Of a stretch of DNA of 7,989 nt, positions 1 through 4,985 are shown piece after piece. The DNA is taken from positions 1 through 7,989 of the forward strand of contig JANQSX010000201.1 of assembly GCA_028279085.1 (NCBI GenBank). The letters run 5' to 3'. The stretch comes from Bdellovibrionales bacterium. GTDB lineage: Bacteria > Bdellovibrionota > Bdellovibrionia > Bdellovibrionales > UBA1609. How positions within the stretch are numbered: the first letter of the stretch is position 1; each line of letters begins with the position of its first letter. The translations under genes and the position numbers were made by a program. Under the pieces are notes generated by a model. It ran no database searches and was not told the origin of the DNA. It saw nothing but the letters and a program-made list of their open reading frames with translations.

Positions 1-343
1 CAAAAGCGGAAGGGTTAAAGAAATGTTGCCTTTTATATTGAATCAGAAACTTTGAATTGATAGCAATAGAAGCAGCTAAAGGATGAACCCACCAACTACT
101 ACTTCTCAACAAAAGCACTAAACTCAAACATGTGATAAAGGCACTTAAGAAGCTATTATATTTTAATTTTAATTCCTTTATCCAAAAAAACTGTGTTAAA
201 AAACCAACAATAAATGTAAGAACAACCTGTGTCCACAAAAGAGATAAATCAAATATTAATACACCATAACTAAGTAAGATGCCCATAAAAAAAATTTGAA
301 CATATCGTATGTCTTTGTAATAAGGTGTTTTCTTTTGCTTCAA
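1..343 (-). CDS. RnfD/NqrB-like membrane protein, 5' part, runs off the left edge
   Basis: The first 114 codons of a minus-strand gene continue past the left edge. I read a TTG start at 341-343 because a good Shine-Dalgarno (GAGGAG) lies six bases upstream and no in-frame ATG precedes the conserved part. The protein opens DIRYVQI (residues 11-17). Hydrophobic segments follow at about 15-31, 36-54, 66-80 and 84-101, then QHFFNPSAF at 106-114. This order, with an N-terminal D-x-R-x-x-Q-I and an HxFNPxxFG-like motif after the fourth helix, matches the NQR2/RnfD/RnfE family as I know it, especially the stand-alone RnfD-like proteins outside complete rnf operons. Family members are inner-membrane subunits linked to redox-driven ion transport with covalently bound flavin. 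The flavin site would lie in the missing part. Whether this one is redox-active cannot be judged here. Confidence 0.75.
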   Translation of the reverse strand, partial: MKQKKTPYYKDIRYVQIFFMGILLSYGVLIFDLSLLWTQVVLTFIVGFLTQFFWIKELKLKYNSFLSAFITCLSLVLLLRSSSWWVHPLAASIAINSKFLIQYKRQHFFNPSAF

Positions 344-421
344 GAATGACTCCTCTTTTTGTAAGGTTACCTATACCTTTAAAAATAGTACATTTTATTA
401 ATACTTTTTTTTGCAAAAATC

Positions 422-467
422 CTGTAAATCATTTAATGTCAATAACAAAGTCTGTAAATTACTTAAT
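422..467. repeat. Imperfect 16-bp direct repeat upstream of the CBS gene
   Basis: CTGTAAATCATTTAAT (422-437) and CTGTAAATTACTTAAT (452-467) match at 13 of 16 positions and start exactly 30 bp apart, close to three helical turns. They lie in the divergent intergenic region just upstream of the CBS gene. A paired regulator site is possible. Chance similarity in AT-rich DNA is also possible. Confidence 0.3.
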
Positions 468-490
468 ACCAACAAGGAAAGGATGCTTGA

Positions 491-922
491 ATGAGCAAAA
501 AACAAAAATGGGAAAGAATAAAAAACTTAACTGTTGAGGAGTTTACCACTCCCTGTCCAAAGGTAGTAGAACCGGATACAGAATTGAGTGAACTGGAAAG
601 ATTAATGCAGGAAGAAAATTTTCGGCACATACCTGTTCAGGAAAATGATAAGCTTGTCGGTATTATCAGTGAGCGAGATGTATTTTCCTCTTATCGCGCC
701 AATAACAGTGACACCTTATTGGCAAAAGACATTATGCAAAAAGATCCCTACTTAGTTGATTCCAGAACAAAACTATCCGAGGTGGCTTTTGACATGTCTA
801 AAAATAAATATGGAAGCGCTTTAGTAAAAACTTCTGATGGTGAGTTAGGCATTTTTACTTCCACAGATGCTCTAAATGCTTTAGTGGAAGTCTTGAGAGG
901 TGATGTTTTAACCAGTGATTGA
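491..922 (+). CDS. Stand-alone CBS-pair domain protein
   Basis: A 143-aa soluble protein made almost wholly of two CBS domains. CBS1 spans about residues 14-68 and ends in GIISERDVF (57-65). CBS2 spans about 78-135 and ends in GIFTSTDAL (120-128). DIMQKDPYLV (80-89) is the typical linker that opens the second motif. CBS pairs form a Bateman module that in other proteins binds adenosine nucleotides and passes an energy signal to a partner. No catalytic or membrane domain is fused here, so the protein probably acts as a free nucleotide sensor or binding partner; the ligand is unknown. The ATG at 491 follows GGAAAGGA at suitable spacing. The gene is divergent from the RnfD-like gene, and its stop is followed at once by the GTCATTCCGG repeat cluster, whose hairpins may cap the transcript. 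Confidence 0.88.
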   Translation: MSKKQKWERIKNLTVEEFTTPCPKVVEPDTELSELERLMQEENFRHIPVQENDKLVGIISERDVFSSYRANNSDTLLAKDIMQKDPYLVDSRTKLSEVAFDMSKNKYGSALVKTSDGELGIFTSTDALNALVEVLRGDVLTSD

Positions 923-941
923 TTGTCATTCCGGACTTGCC

Positions 942-998
942 GTCATTCCGGCGTAGGCTCGTCATTCCGGCGTAGGCTCGTCATTCCGGCGTAGGCCG
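942..998. repeat. Tandem 19-bp sub-repeat, three copies
   Basis: GTCATTCCGGCGTAGGCTC occurs at 942-960 and 961-979. A third copy at 980-998 differs near its end (GGCCG in place of GGCTC), and that change completes a hairpin with the following GGAAT. The unit is a left half-element repeated head to tail. Confidence 0.85.
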
Positions 999-1052
999 GA
1001 ATCCAGTCTTGATTGTCATTCCGGTGGAGGCTCGTCATTCCGGCAATTGACT

Positions 1053-1170
1053 GTCATTCCGGACTTGATCCGGAATCCACAGTTAAACGACTGTCATTCC
1101 GGCAACTGACTGTCATTCCGGACTTGGTCCGGAATCCACAGTTAAACGACTGTCATTCCGGACTTGATCC
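1053..1170. repeat. Tandem 59-bp repeat, two copies
   Basis: Copies at 1053-1111 and 1112-1170 each hold one complete hairpin element, the linker CCACAGTTAAACGACT, and the start of the next element. The copies are nearly identical; one difference is A to G in the hairpin loop. The period is set by the element starts at 1053/1112 and 1093/1152. Confidence 0.85.
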
Positions 1171-1203
1171 GGAATCCAGTCATAAAAAAATTAATCTCCT
1201 TTT

Positions 1204-1276
1204 GGGGCTGTAGCTCAGCTGGGAGAGCGCAGCGCTGGCAGCGCTGAGGTCAGGGGTTCGATCCCCCTCAGCTCCA
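1204..1276 (+). tRNA. tRNA-Ala (anticodon GGC)
   Basis: A full cloverleaf of 73 nt. The acceptor arm GGGGCTG pairs with CAGCTCC and includes G3:U70, the alanine identity pair. The D arm has GCTC/GAGC. The anticodon stem CAGCG/CGCTG encloses loop CTGGCAG with anticodon GGC at 1237-1239. The T arm AGGGG/CCCCT encloses TTCGATC. The discriminator base is A at 1276. The next bases are TAT, so the 3' CCA is not encoded and must be added after transcription. The gene starts only about 25 bp after the last repeat hairpin, and I see no clean promoter in that gap. Confidence 0.97.
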
Positions 1277-1401
1277 TATTATTTTCATGTAATTGGCTTA
1301 TCATACAAAACAATTTTTGAATCTCAATTTAAAAATACTACCCTTTTGGACATATAATACACATAAAATACTCGCAAAAGTAACACTTTTAGGATATACT
1401 C

Positions 1402-1407
1402 TATAAT
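1402..1407 (+). promoter_or_regulatory. Putative -10 box for the antitoxin gene
   Basis: TATAAT lies about 20 bp before the Shine-Dalgarno of the antitoxin gene. I see no good -35 at 16-18 bp spacing. A second TATAAT occurs at 1353-1358, also without a clear -35. The promoter is plausible by position only. Confidence 0.35.
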
Positions 1408-1425
1408 GTTCTAATTTTGCAAGAA

Positions 1426-1430
1426 GGAGG
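1426..1430 (+). promoter_or_regulatory. Shine-Dalgarno that sets the antitoxin start
   Basis: GGAGG sits seven bases before the ATG at 1438. An alternative in-frame TTG at 1417 lies upstream of this site and would place the site inside the coding region. Confidence 0.75.
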
Positions 1431-1437
1431 CTACTTT

Positions 1438-1833
1438 ATGGATATAAATATGGGAATCCCTGGAAACAAGTTAAAAATTTTAAGTCCTGATCTTCAGTAT
1501 CTAAGACCTAAAAATTTTTTTAAATACAGTCCTTTCAATAAAACAGATATTGCTAAACAAGCAAAGATAAACAGGAAAGCATTATATAATGAACAAGTTA
1601 AATTAAGTACTTTAAAGAATATAAAAAAAGGAATCTTACAAGTAGTTATAGGTACAGATTTATCTATTGAAGTATTTAAAAATAATGTGGAAGAAGCTGT
1701 GAATTGGTTTTCCACTCCTAATACATTACTTTTTGGTGAATCACCTTTTGAAGTTTGTATTCGTGGAGAAGGTAATTTTTTAATCAATTGGTTGAATACG
1801 AGATTAGGAAAAAATGGAGCAATTGATTCTTGA
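1438..1833 (+). CDS. Xre/MbcA/ParS-type antitoxin (DUF2384-like), no toxin partner seen
   Basis: A 131-aa protein starting at the ATG after GGAGG. Residues about 33-75 resemble the N-terminal helical DNA-binding part of Xre/MbcA antitoxins (DIAKQAKINRKALY, 37-50). Residues about 85-125 match the C-terminal toxin-binding domain: AVNWFSTPNTLLFGESPFEV (87-106), then GEGNFLINWLNTRLG (110-124), the usual W-x-x-x-P-N…L-x-G-x-S-P-x-E pattern. In this family the antitoxin neutralises a RES-domain toxin that degrades NAD+ and is normally encoded directly downstream. No RES gene follows: only 123 bases separate this stop from the end of the convergent Mrr gene. It may be orphaned, a remnant, or paired with a toxin elsewhere. 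The family call rests on motif recognition, not a search. Confidence 0.75.
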   Translation: MDINMGIPGNKLKILSPDLQYLRPKNFFKYSPFNKTDIAKQAKINRKALYNEQVKLSTLKNIKKGILQVVIGTDLSIEVFKNNVEEAVNWFSTPNTLLFGESPFEVCIRGEGNFLINWLNTRLGKNGAIDS

Positions 1834-1956
1834 AAAAGAAAACTCACCAAAGAGAAGATACTAAAGAACCAGTTACCTTACGTAACTTCAATATTGAATC
1901 ACTTATTGATTTTATAAAGCATTTGCTGTCATATTTTTTTCTCCTTGATTAAAATT

Positions 1957-2901
1957 CTAAGCTATTTTTCTAAATTGAAAAGAAGATTGATCTTCAAAAA
2001 AATCATCATCTATTTTTTTATATTCAAAAATTTTCTCTTTCTTTACACCTAGATTGTGTTCATATAAAAGCTCTACAAGCTTCTGACCATCAATTAACAC
2101 CAATCTGGAATCAACTTTTTCAATATACTCTTGAGCCTCTTTAGAAAATGTAGATGTTGTTATAAAAAGTCCTTTTTTGGATTTTTTACTACTCAATGTA
2201 CCTACAAACTTCTGAATTTCAGGTCTACCTACTGTAGATTCTTTGTATCTTTTAGCTTGCATATAAATCCTATCTAAACCTAAACGATCTTGCTTTATCT
2301 CCCCGTCTATCCCTTCATCACCACTTTTACCTGTATGTTTAATACCTTCCCCTTCTGATCCTCCATAACCTATTCTCTGTAAAAGGTTTAAAATAAGCTC
2401 CTCAAAAGACTTAGGGTCTATCTCTTTTACACGATCTAACAAATCACTTAAAACACTATCTTTTAAAGATATGTAGTTTTTTTCTAAACGTTCATAAGGA
2501 TCTAATTTTTCATAAGAAACAAGATCTAATAAAGAATCTTGTTTTCTAACTTTTGAACTGTCCATCCACTCCTTGAAAGAAGGATAGTGTTCATATAAAA
2601 ATTGTTTATCTATAGATGTAGGCTTTTTATCCAAAAGACTCCGACCTAGTTTTGTTATAGAGTAATCACCTCTTCTCTCTCTACTTATTAAACCTGCTTT
2701 AAATAAGTAAAATCTAGCCCAACTGATTCTATTATAAATTTTTGTTTGTCTGCTATTAGGTAGGAGTTCACCTTTTTCTTCTTCTGATAAGTTAAGCACC
2801 TTTGTTGTGTTTTCTATAATATCAGATGTAGAGGAAATATCCCTTGAACCTATAAAATTAAGTACTGGCACCATACATTCTTCAAAAGTGGGCATAGACA
2901 T
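1957..2901 (-). CDS. mrr: Mrr-type restriction endonuclease
   Basis: A 314-aa protein with both Mrr domains and about the length of E. coli Mrr. Residues 1-93 form the N-terminal winged-helix Mrr_N domain (MPTFEECMVPVLNFI at 3-17; YNRISWARFYLFKAGLI at 56-72; YSITKLGR at 80-87). Residues about 157-285 form the catalytic domain: SFEELILNLLQRIGYGG (165-181), GDEGIDGEI (194-202) and YMQAKRY (213-219). These supply the family's catalytic D (D199) and Q-x-K (Q215, K217), followed by GRPEIQKFVG and GLFITTSTFSKEA, so it looks active. Family members are type IV enzymes that cleave methylated DNA. The ATG at 2901 is chosen because AAGGAG lies six bases upstream; 28 further open codons upstream begin with a poor, family-unlike sequence. 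No methyltransferase is nearby, which fits a type IV enzyme. Confidence 0.92.
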   Translation of the reverse strand: MSMPTFEECMVPVLNFIGSRDISSTSDIIENTTKVLNLSEEEKGELLPNSRQTKIYNRISWARFYLFKAGLISRERRGDYSITKLGRSLLDKKPTSIDKQFLYEHYPSFKEWMDSSKVRKQDSLLDLVSYEKLDPYERLEKNYISLKDSVLSDLLDRVKEIDPKSFEELILNLLQRIGYGGSEGEGIKHTGKSGDEGIDGEIKQDRLGLDRIYMQAKRYKESTVGRPEIQKFVGTLSSKKSKKGLFITTSTFSKEAQEYIEKVDSRLVLIDGQKLVELLYEHNLGVKKEKIFEYKKIDDDFFEDQSSFQFRKIA

Positions 2902-2907
2902 TAAGAA

Positions 2908-2913
2908 CTCCTT
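2908..2913 (-). promoter_or_regulatory. Shine-Dalgarno that sets the Mrr start
   Basis: On the minus strand AAGGAG lies six bases before the ATG at 2901. A second in-frame ATG at 2895 would be 12 bases away, so the first is preferred. Confidence 0.8.
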
Positions 2914-2949
2914 TTTTGATAATGAAACATATTCAAAATTGAAAAAATT

Positions 2950-2978
2950 ATTACAACAAGAAATATAAAAAATATCAA
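2950..2978 (-). promoter_or_regulatory. Putative promoter of the Mrr gene
   Basis: On the minus strand a -35 TTGATA (2973-2978) and a -10 TGTAAT (2950-2955) are 17 bp apart. The leader to the ATG would be about 40 nt. The boxes match the sigma70 consensus moderately well, but the region is AT-rich, so chance matches are common. Confidence 0.4.
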
Positions 2979-3001
2979 ACAGCATTTTTTATTTTTATTA
3001 T

Positions 3002-3018
3002 TGTTTCAATATGAAACA
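3002..3018. repeat. Inverted repeat upstream of the Mrr promoter
   Basis: TGTTTCA-ATA-TGAAACA has perfect 7-bp arms and is centred about 32 bp upstream of the proposed -35 box of mrr. A further TGAAACA half-site lies at 2923-2929, between the -10 box and the Shine-Dalgarno. The arrangement would suit a regulator site. With arms this short in AT-rich DNA the evidence is only suggestive. Confidence 0.35.
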
Positions 3019-3117
3019 TAATGCTATCTAGAAATTATTCATAATTATTTTATTGTTTATTAGTAATACACATTGATTATAATATTTAGAAATAATTAGC
3101 TATGAGAAAATATTTTT

Positions 3118-3375
3118 TTACAACTCGTTTATATAAACAATTGTTTTCAAAAGAATCCTAAAAAAGCAAAGGCTATAGCTATAAGCCATAGCCTTGCGCC
3201 CTACCTGATTAAGTAGGGGCAGTTCTATTTTTGCTTTTGCCTCCAATTTACCTACATCTAATATAGCTGGGATAGGATTCCAGTATTGAGCACTTTTCGT
3301 TAATCCATGAACTGGGACCGCATTTTTTGTTATGAAATTTGTAAATAAAGTATTAAAAGATTGTAAAACTTTCAT
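3118..3375 (-). CDS. Small unrecognised ORF containing an intrinsic terminator
   Basis: An 85-codon minus-strand frame from an ATG at 3375, with no strong Shine-Dalgarno. Residues about 15-60 read like protein (AVPVHGLTKSAQYWNPIPAI), but I do not recognise a family. The last quarter lies across and beyond a strong terminator hairpin (3160-3197), so most transcripts would end before the stop codon. The 5' end overlaps the open extension that follows the protease stop. It may be a truncated remnant, a short gene whose true end was lost, or non-coding DNA. It is somewhat richer in G+C than the flanks. Confidence 0.25.
   Translation of the reverse strand: MKVLQSFNTLFTNFITKNAVPVHGLTKSAQYWNPIPAILDVGKLEAKAKIELPLLNQVGRKAMAYSYSLCFFRILLKTIVYINEL
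3160..3197 (-). terminator. Rho-independent terminator, minus strand
   Basis: Read on the minus strand, GCAAGGCTATGGC pairs with GCTATAGCCTTTGC around a TTATA loop. This gives a stem of about 13 bp with one bulged T and one G:U pair, followed directly by TTTTTT. It is the strongest terminator-like structure in the window. It should end transcripts entering from the ClpP-like protease gene upstream. A second, weaker hairpin (CCCTAC/GTAGGG) lies just before it at 3199-3218. Confidence 0.75.
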
Positions 3376-3436
3376 ATTTTTCTAAAGGATGCTTTGGAAC
3401 TACTTGAGTTTTATCAATAAAAACCTGACTTTGTTG
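3353..3436 (-). other. In-frame open extension after the protease stop codon
   Basis: Directly after the TAA of the ClpP-like protease, the same frame stays open for 27 codons. It begins QQSQVFIDKTQVVPKHPLEK and ends in TAA at 3353-3355. The composition is protein-like and continues the style of the C-terminus, so the stop may be a recent nonsense change (for example CAA to TAA) or a read-through site. Chance is not excluded at this length. Confidence 0.35.
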
Positions 3437-4264
3437 TTAATAATTCCATGTTTCTAATACATGGTAAGGTACGTAAAAGTCTTCAAATTGATTGATCCCT
3501 TCTATTACTTGTTCCGGAAAAAGATCTTCCAATTGCCAAAAAGCTTCCAGTATCTGGTTTTCAATAAACTGTTTATAAGTTAGACATACTCTAAATATTC
3601 GGTGTGTTATAGTGTGTCCCATTACATGAGGTCTATGAAACATGAACAAAGAATTAGGGCCTGCAGAAAATGACTCTGAAAAATGTCGGATACGGGTACA
3701 GGCCGACATACAGATACCATAATCTGGAATTTCAACGGATAATGAATGTTTTCGGATAAAATAGTATAGTTGTAATGCAGCTCGAAGTTCCCCGCCTGGA
3801 CTTGAGATCACCAATTTTTTGGGTTGACATGTGGGGGCCAAAGCAGGGTCTTGCTTCTTTTTTTTAAGATCTTTAAGAATATAAAAATAATGATTTTTTT
3901 CAAAAATATCATCATCATCACACTTTGGATTTGCAGGCATATCAGTGTGGTAGTTGACTCCAACCTCAGATAAAATATTGACAATTTCACTACGTGCAAC
4001 TGGATATTTCATATTAACTAATTTGAACAACCTCCTTACTGACGAATGGTCAATTGCACCTGTAAAAAAAATAGTTTCACCCTCACATCTAACAGATGGT
4101 ATTTGAAGTAGAAGGTACTTTTGAGTCCATTCACTTTTTGATTTTTGGTAATCAATTGTAAAAACAGCTGACGAATCTTGTGCAACAGCTTTAATCTGAA
4201 AAATGATAATAAAAAATAAAAAAATAAACCTTTTCATAACTGGTAATAGGAGAATTAGAATCAT
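3437..4264 (-). CDS. Exported ClpP-like serine protease
   Basis: A 275-aa protein. A classic signal peptide core (MKRFIFLFFIIIFQIKAVAQ) lies at residues 10-29, so export to the periplasm is likely. ETIFFTGAIDHSSVRRLFKLV (63-83) resembles the first beta-alpha unit of the ClpP/crotonase fold. KKLVISSPGGELRAALQLYYFI (149-170) holds the SPGG oxyanion-hole motif. YGICMSACT (182-190) supplies the likely nucleophile S187, and LFMFHRP (206-212) the likely H210. This order is that of ClpP-like periplasmic proteins (COG3904-like). A linker of about 60 residues (85-148) with a run of Asp and a run of Lys separates the first motif from SPGG and is longer than in ClpP. The start at 4264 is favoured by GGAGG 11 bases upstream and a promoter at 4304-4332. 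The ATG at 4237 gives a cleaner signal peptide but has no Shine-Dalgarno. Substrate unknown. See also the open frame after its stop. Confidence 0.75.
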   Translation of the reverse strand: MILILLLPVMKRFIFLFFIIIFQIKAVAQDSSAVFTIDYQKSKSEWTQKYLLLQIPSVRCEGETIFFTGAIDHSSVRRLFKLVNMKYPVARSEIVNILSEVGVNYHTDMPANPKCDDDDIFEKNHYFYILKDLKKKKQDPALAPTCQPKKLVISSPGGELRAALQLYYFIRKHSLSVEIPDYGICMSACTRIRHFSESFSAGPNSLFMFHRPHVMGHTITHRIFRVCLTYKQFIENQILEAFWQLEDLFPEQVIEGINQFEDFYVPYHVLETWNY

Positions 4265-4275
4265 TTTTATTTTGT

Positions 4276-4280
4276 CCTCC
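4276..4280 (-). promoter_or_regulatory. Shine-Dalgarno that bears on the protease start
   Basis: GGAGG on the minus strand lies 11 bases before the ATG at 4264. The two upstream candidate starts (TTG at 4351, ATG at 4312) lie upstream of the proposed promoter, and the downstream ATG at 4237 lacks a site. Confidence 0.6.
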
Positions 4281-4303
4281 CTAACTTGAACTTTTGATCT
4301 TAC

Positions 4304-4332
4304 TTTATACATAAAATGAATTAACGAAGCAA
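4304..4332 (-). promoter_or_regulatory. Putative promoter of the ClpP-like protease gene
   Basis: On the minus strand a -35 TTGCTT (4327-4332) and a -10 TATAAA (4304-4309) are 17 bp apart. The start point would be near 4297, leaving a leader of about 33 nt. This supports a translation start no further upstream than 4264. Confidence 0.5.
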
Positions 4333-4525
4333 ATTTACCGAGAATATTCAAAACCAGATAATAAGAAACGGTGAAAAATATTCACAATTGTTTAAAGATA
4401 ATAAGCTTTTGTAGATAAAGCGAAAATTTTCATTCAGTATATATCAGATTTTACAAATAAAAGAAAAAAACCGACTACTGACACCATAAAAAAATAATTG
4501 TTATTTTAAATATTTAAGAGATATG

Positions 4526-4554
4526 TTGACATTTAATCTATATTGTACTATATG
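4526..4554 (+). promoter_or_regulatory. Promoter of the GntR/YtrA operon
   Basis: A perfect -35 TTGACA (4526-4531) is followed after 17 bp by TATATG (4549-4554). The -10 box lies inside the palindromic operator at 4539-4570, so repressor binding would block RNA polymerase. The leader to the ATG at 4593 would be about 30 nt and carries GAGG (4584-4587) at five-base spacing. Confidence 0.75.
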
Positions 4555-4570
4555 TATATAGTACAATATA
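4539..4570. promoter_or_regulatory. Perfect palindromic operator of the YtrA-type repressor
   Basis: The left arm TATATTGTACTATA (4539-4552) and the right arm TATAGTACAATATA (4557-4570) are exact reverse complements around TGTA. Arms of 14 bp without a mismatch are far beyond what the AT-rich background gives. The position over the -10 box and just upstream of a GntR-family gene fits autorepression by a dimer, which is usual for this subfamily. I infer that the GntR protein binds here. Confidence 0.85.
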
Positions 4571-4592
4571 TGAAACATATTCCGAGGCCATT

Positions 4593-4982
4593 ATGGAAAT
4601 AACCATTAATGTAAACGCAGCCACTCCTGTTTATGAACAAATTATTTTTCAAATCTGCGAGGCTGTAACGGATAGGCAATTAAAAACCGGAGCCATGCTA
4701 CCTTCTATAAGGCAGTTAGCATCAGATCTTGAAATCAATCACAATACGGTGGCTAAAGCCTATCAGTTTTTAGAACGAAATGGCGTAATCATAACAGCTG
4801 GTCGTCGAGGCACTTTTATCAATAAGAACGCTTTAAATAATATTAATAACCATTCTAAGACCTGGCTCTCAGTTAAACTTAGAGACCTATTAGAAGAGTC
4901 TCAGGGTATGGGGCTTTCTATCAATCAAATAGAAACAATTTTAAAGCAAACAATTAAAAATATTAAAAATGAAAGGGGGTAA
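4593..4982 (+). CDS. GntR-family transcriptional regulator, YtrA subfamily
   Basis: A 129-aa protein. The winged helix-turn-helix of GntR regulators fills residues about 10-76: TPVYEQIIFQICEAV (11-25), LPSIRQLASDLEINHNTVAK (36-55), AYQFLERNGVI (56-66) and the wing GRRGTFI (70-76). The remaining tail of about 50 residues is predicted helical and too short for a ligand-binding FadR or UTRA domain, which defines the YtrA type. YtrA regulators usually repress their own operon and respond to membrane- or antibiotic-related signals, and the operon often encodes membrane proteins or ABC transporters. Here the next gene starts three bases after the stop and encodes a membrane protein. A perfect operator covers its promoter. 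Confidence 0.92.
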   Translation: MEITINVNAATPVYEQIIFQICEAVTDRQLKTGAMLPSIRQLASDLEINHNTVAKAYQFLERNGVIITAGRRGTFINKNALNNINNHSKTWLSVKLRDLLEESQGMGLSINQIETILKQTIKNIKNERG

Positions 4983-4985
4983 AAT

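Larger units (their letters stand above)
925..1179. repeat. Cluster of ten GTCATTCCGG palindromic repeat copies
   Basis: The decamer GTCATTCCGG starts at 925, 942, 961, 980, 1015, 1034, 1053, 1093, 1112 and 1152, all on the plus strand. Four copies are complete hairpins with 8-bp arms: 983-1002 (ATTCCGGC/GCCGGAAT) and 1056-1076, 1115-1135 and 1155-1175 (ATTCCGGA/TCCGGAAT). The other six are left halves only. Similar dispersed elements are widespread in proteobacterial genomes and often show up as spurious peptides such as CHSGLDPES, which is seen here in one frame. The cluster fills the gap between the CBS gene and the tRNA and reads as a recombination-amplified repeat, not coding DNA. Confidence 0.9.

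Noticed and set aside
385..392. ATAGTACA, resembling half of the YtrA-type operator, near the RnfD-like/CBS intergenic region
   Set aside because: Only eight bases match and there is no inverted partner, so it does not support a second binding site.
325..537. 70-codon plus-strand ORF before the CBS gene
   Set aside because: It overlaps the start of the RnfD-like gene on the other strand and the CBS gene in another frame, has no domain, and has a poor start context.
925..1179. CRISPR array
   Set aside because: The units are spaced irregularly (17 to 40 bp), the intervening sequences are themselves repeat parts and not unique spacers, and no cas gene is present.
1013..1213. 66-codon plus-strand ORF through the repeats
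   Set aside because: It is the repeat translated (CHSGLDPES, VIPDLVRNP), a familiar artefact of these elements, and it runs into the tRNA.
1494..1850. 118-codon minus-strand ORF
   Set aside because: It is antisense to the antitoxin gene, which has a domain match and a proper ribosome binding site.
3801..3999. 63-codon minus-strand ORF in another frame of the protease gene
   Set aside because: It overlaps the well-supported ClpP-like frame and has no features of its own.
4570..4582. 13-base match ATGAAACATATTC shared by the ytrA-type leader and the mrr leader (2922-2934)
   Set aside because: In AT-rich DNA of this length a shared 13-mer is expected by chance, and the positions relative to the promoters differ.
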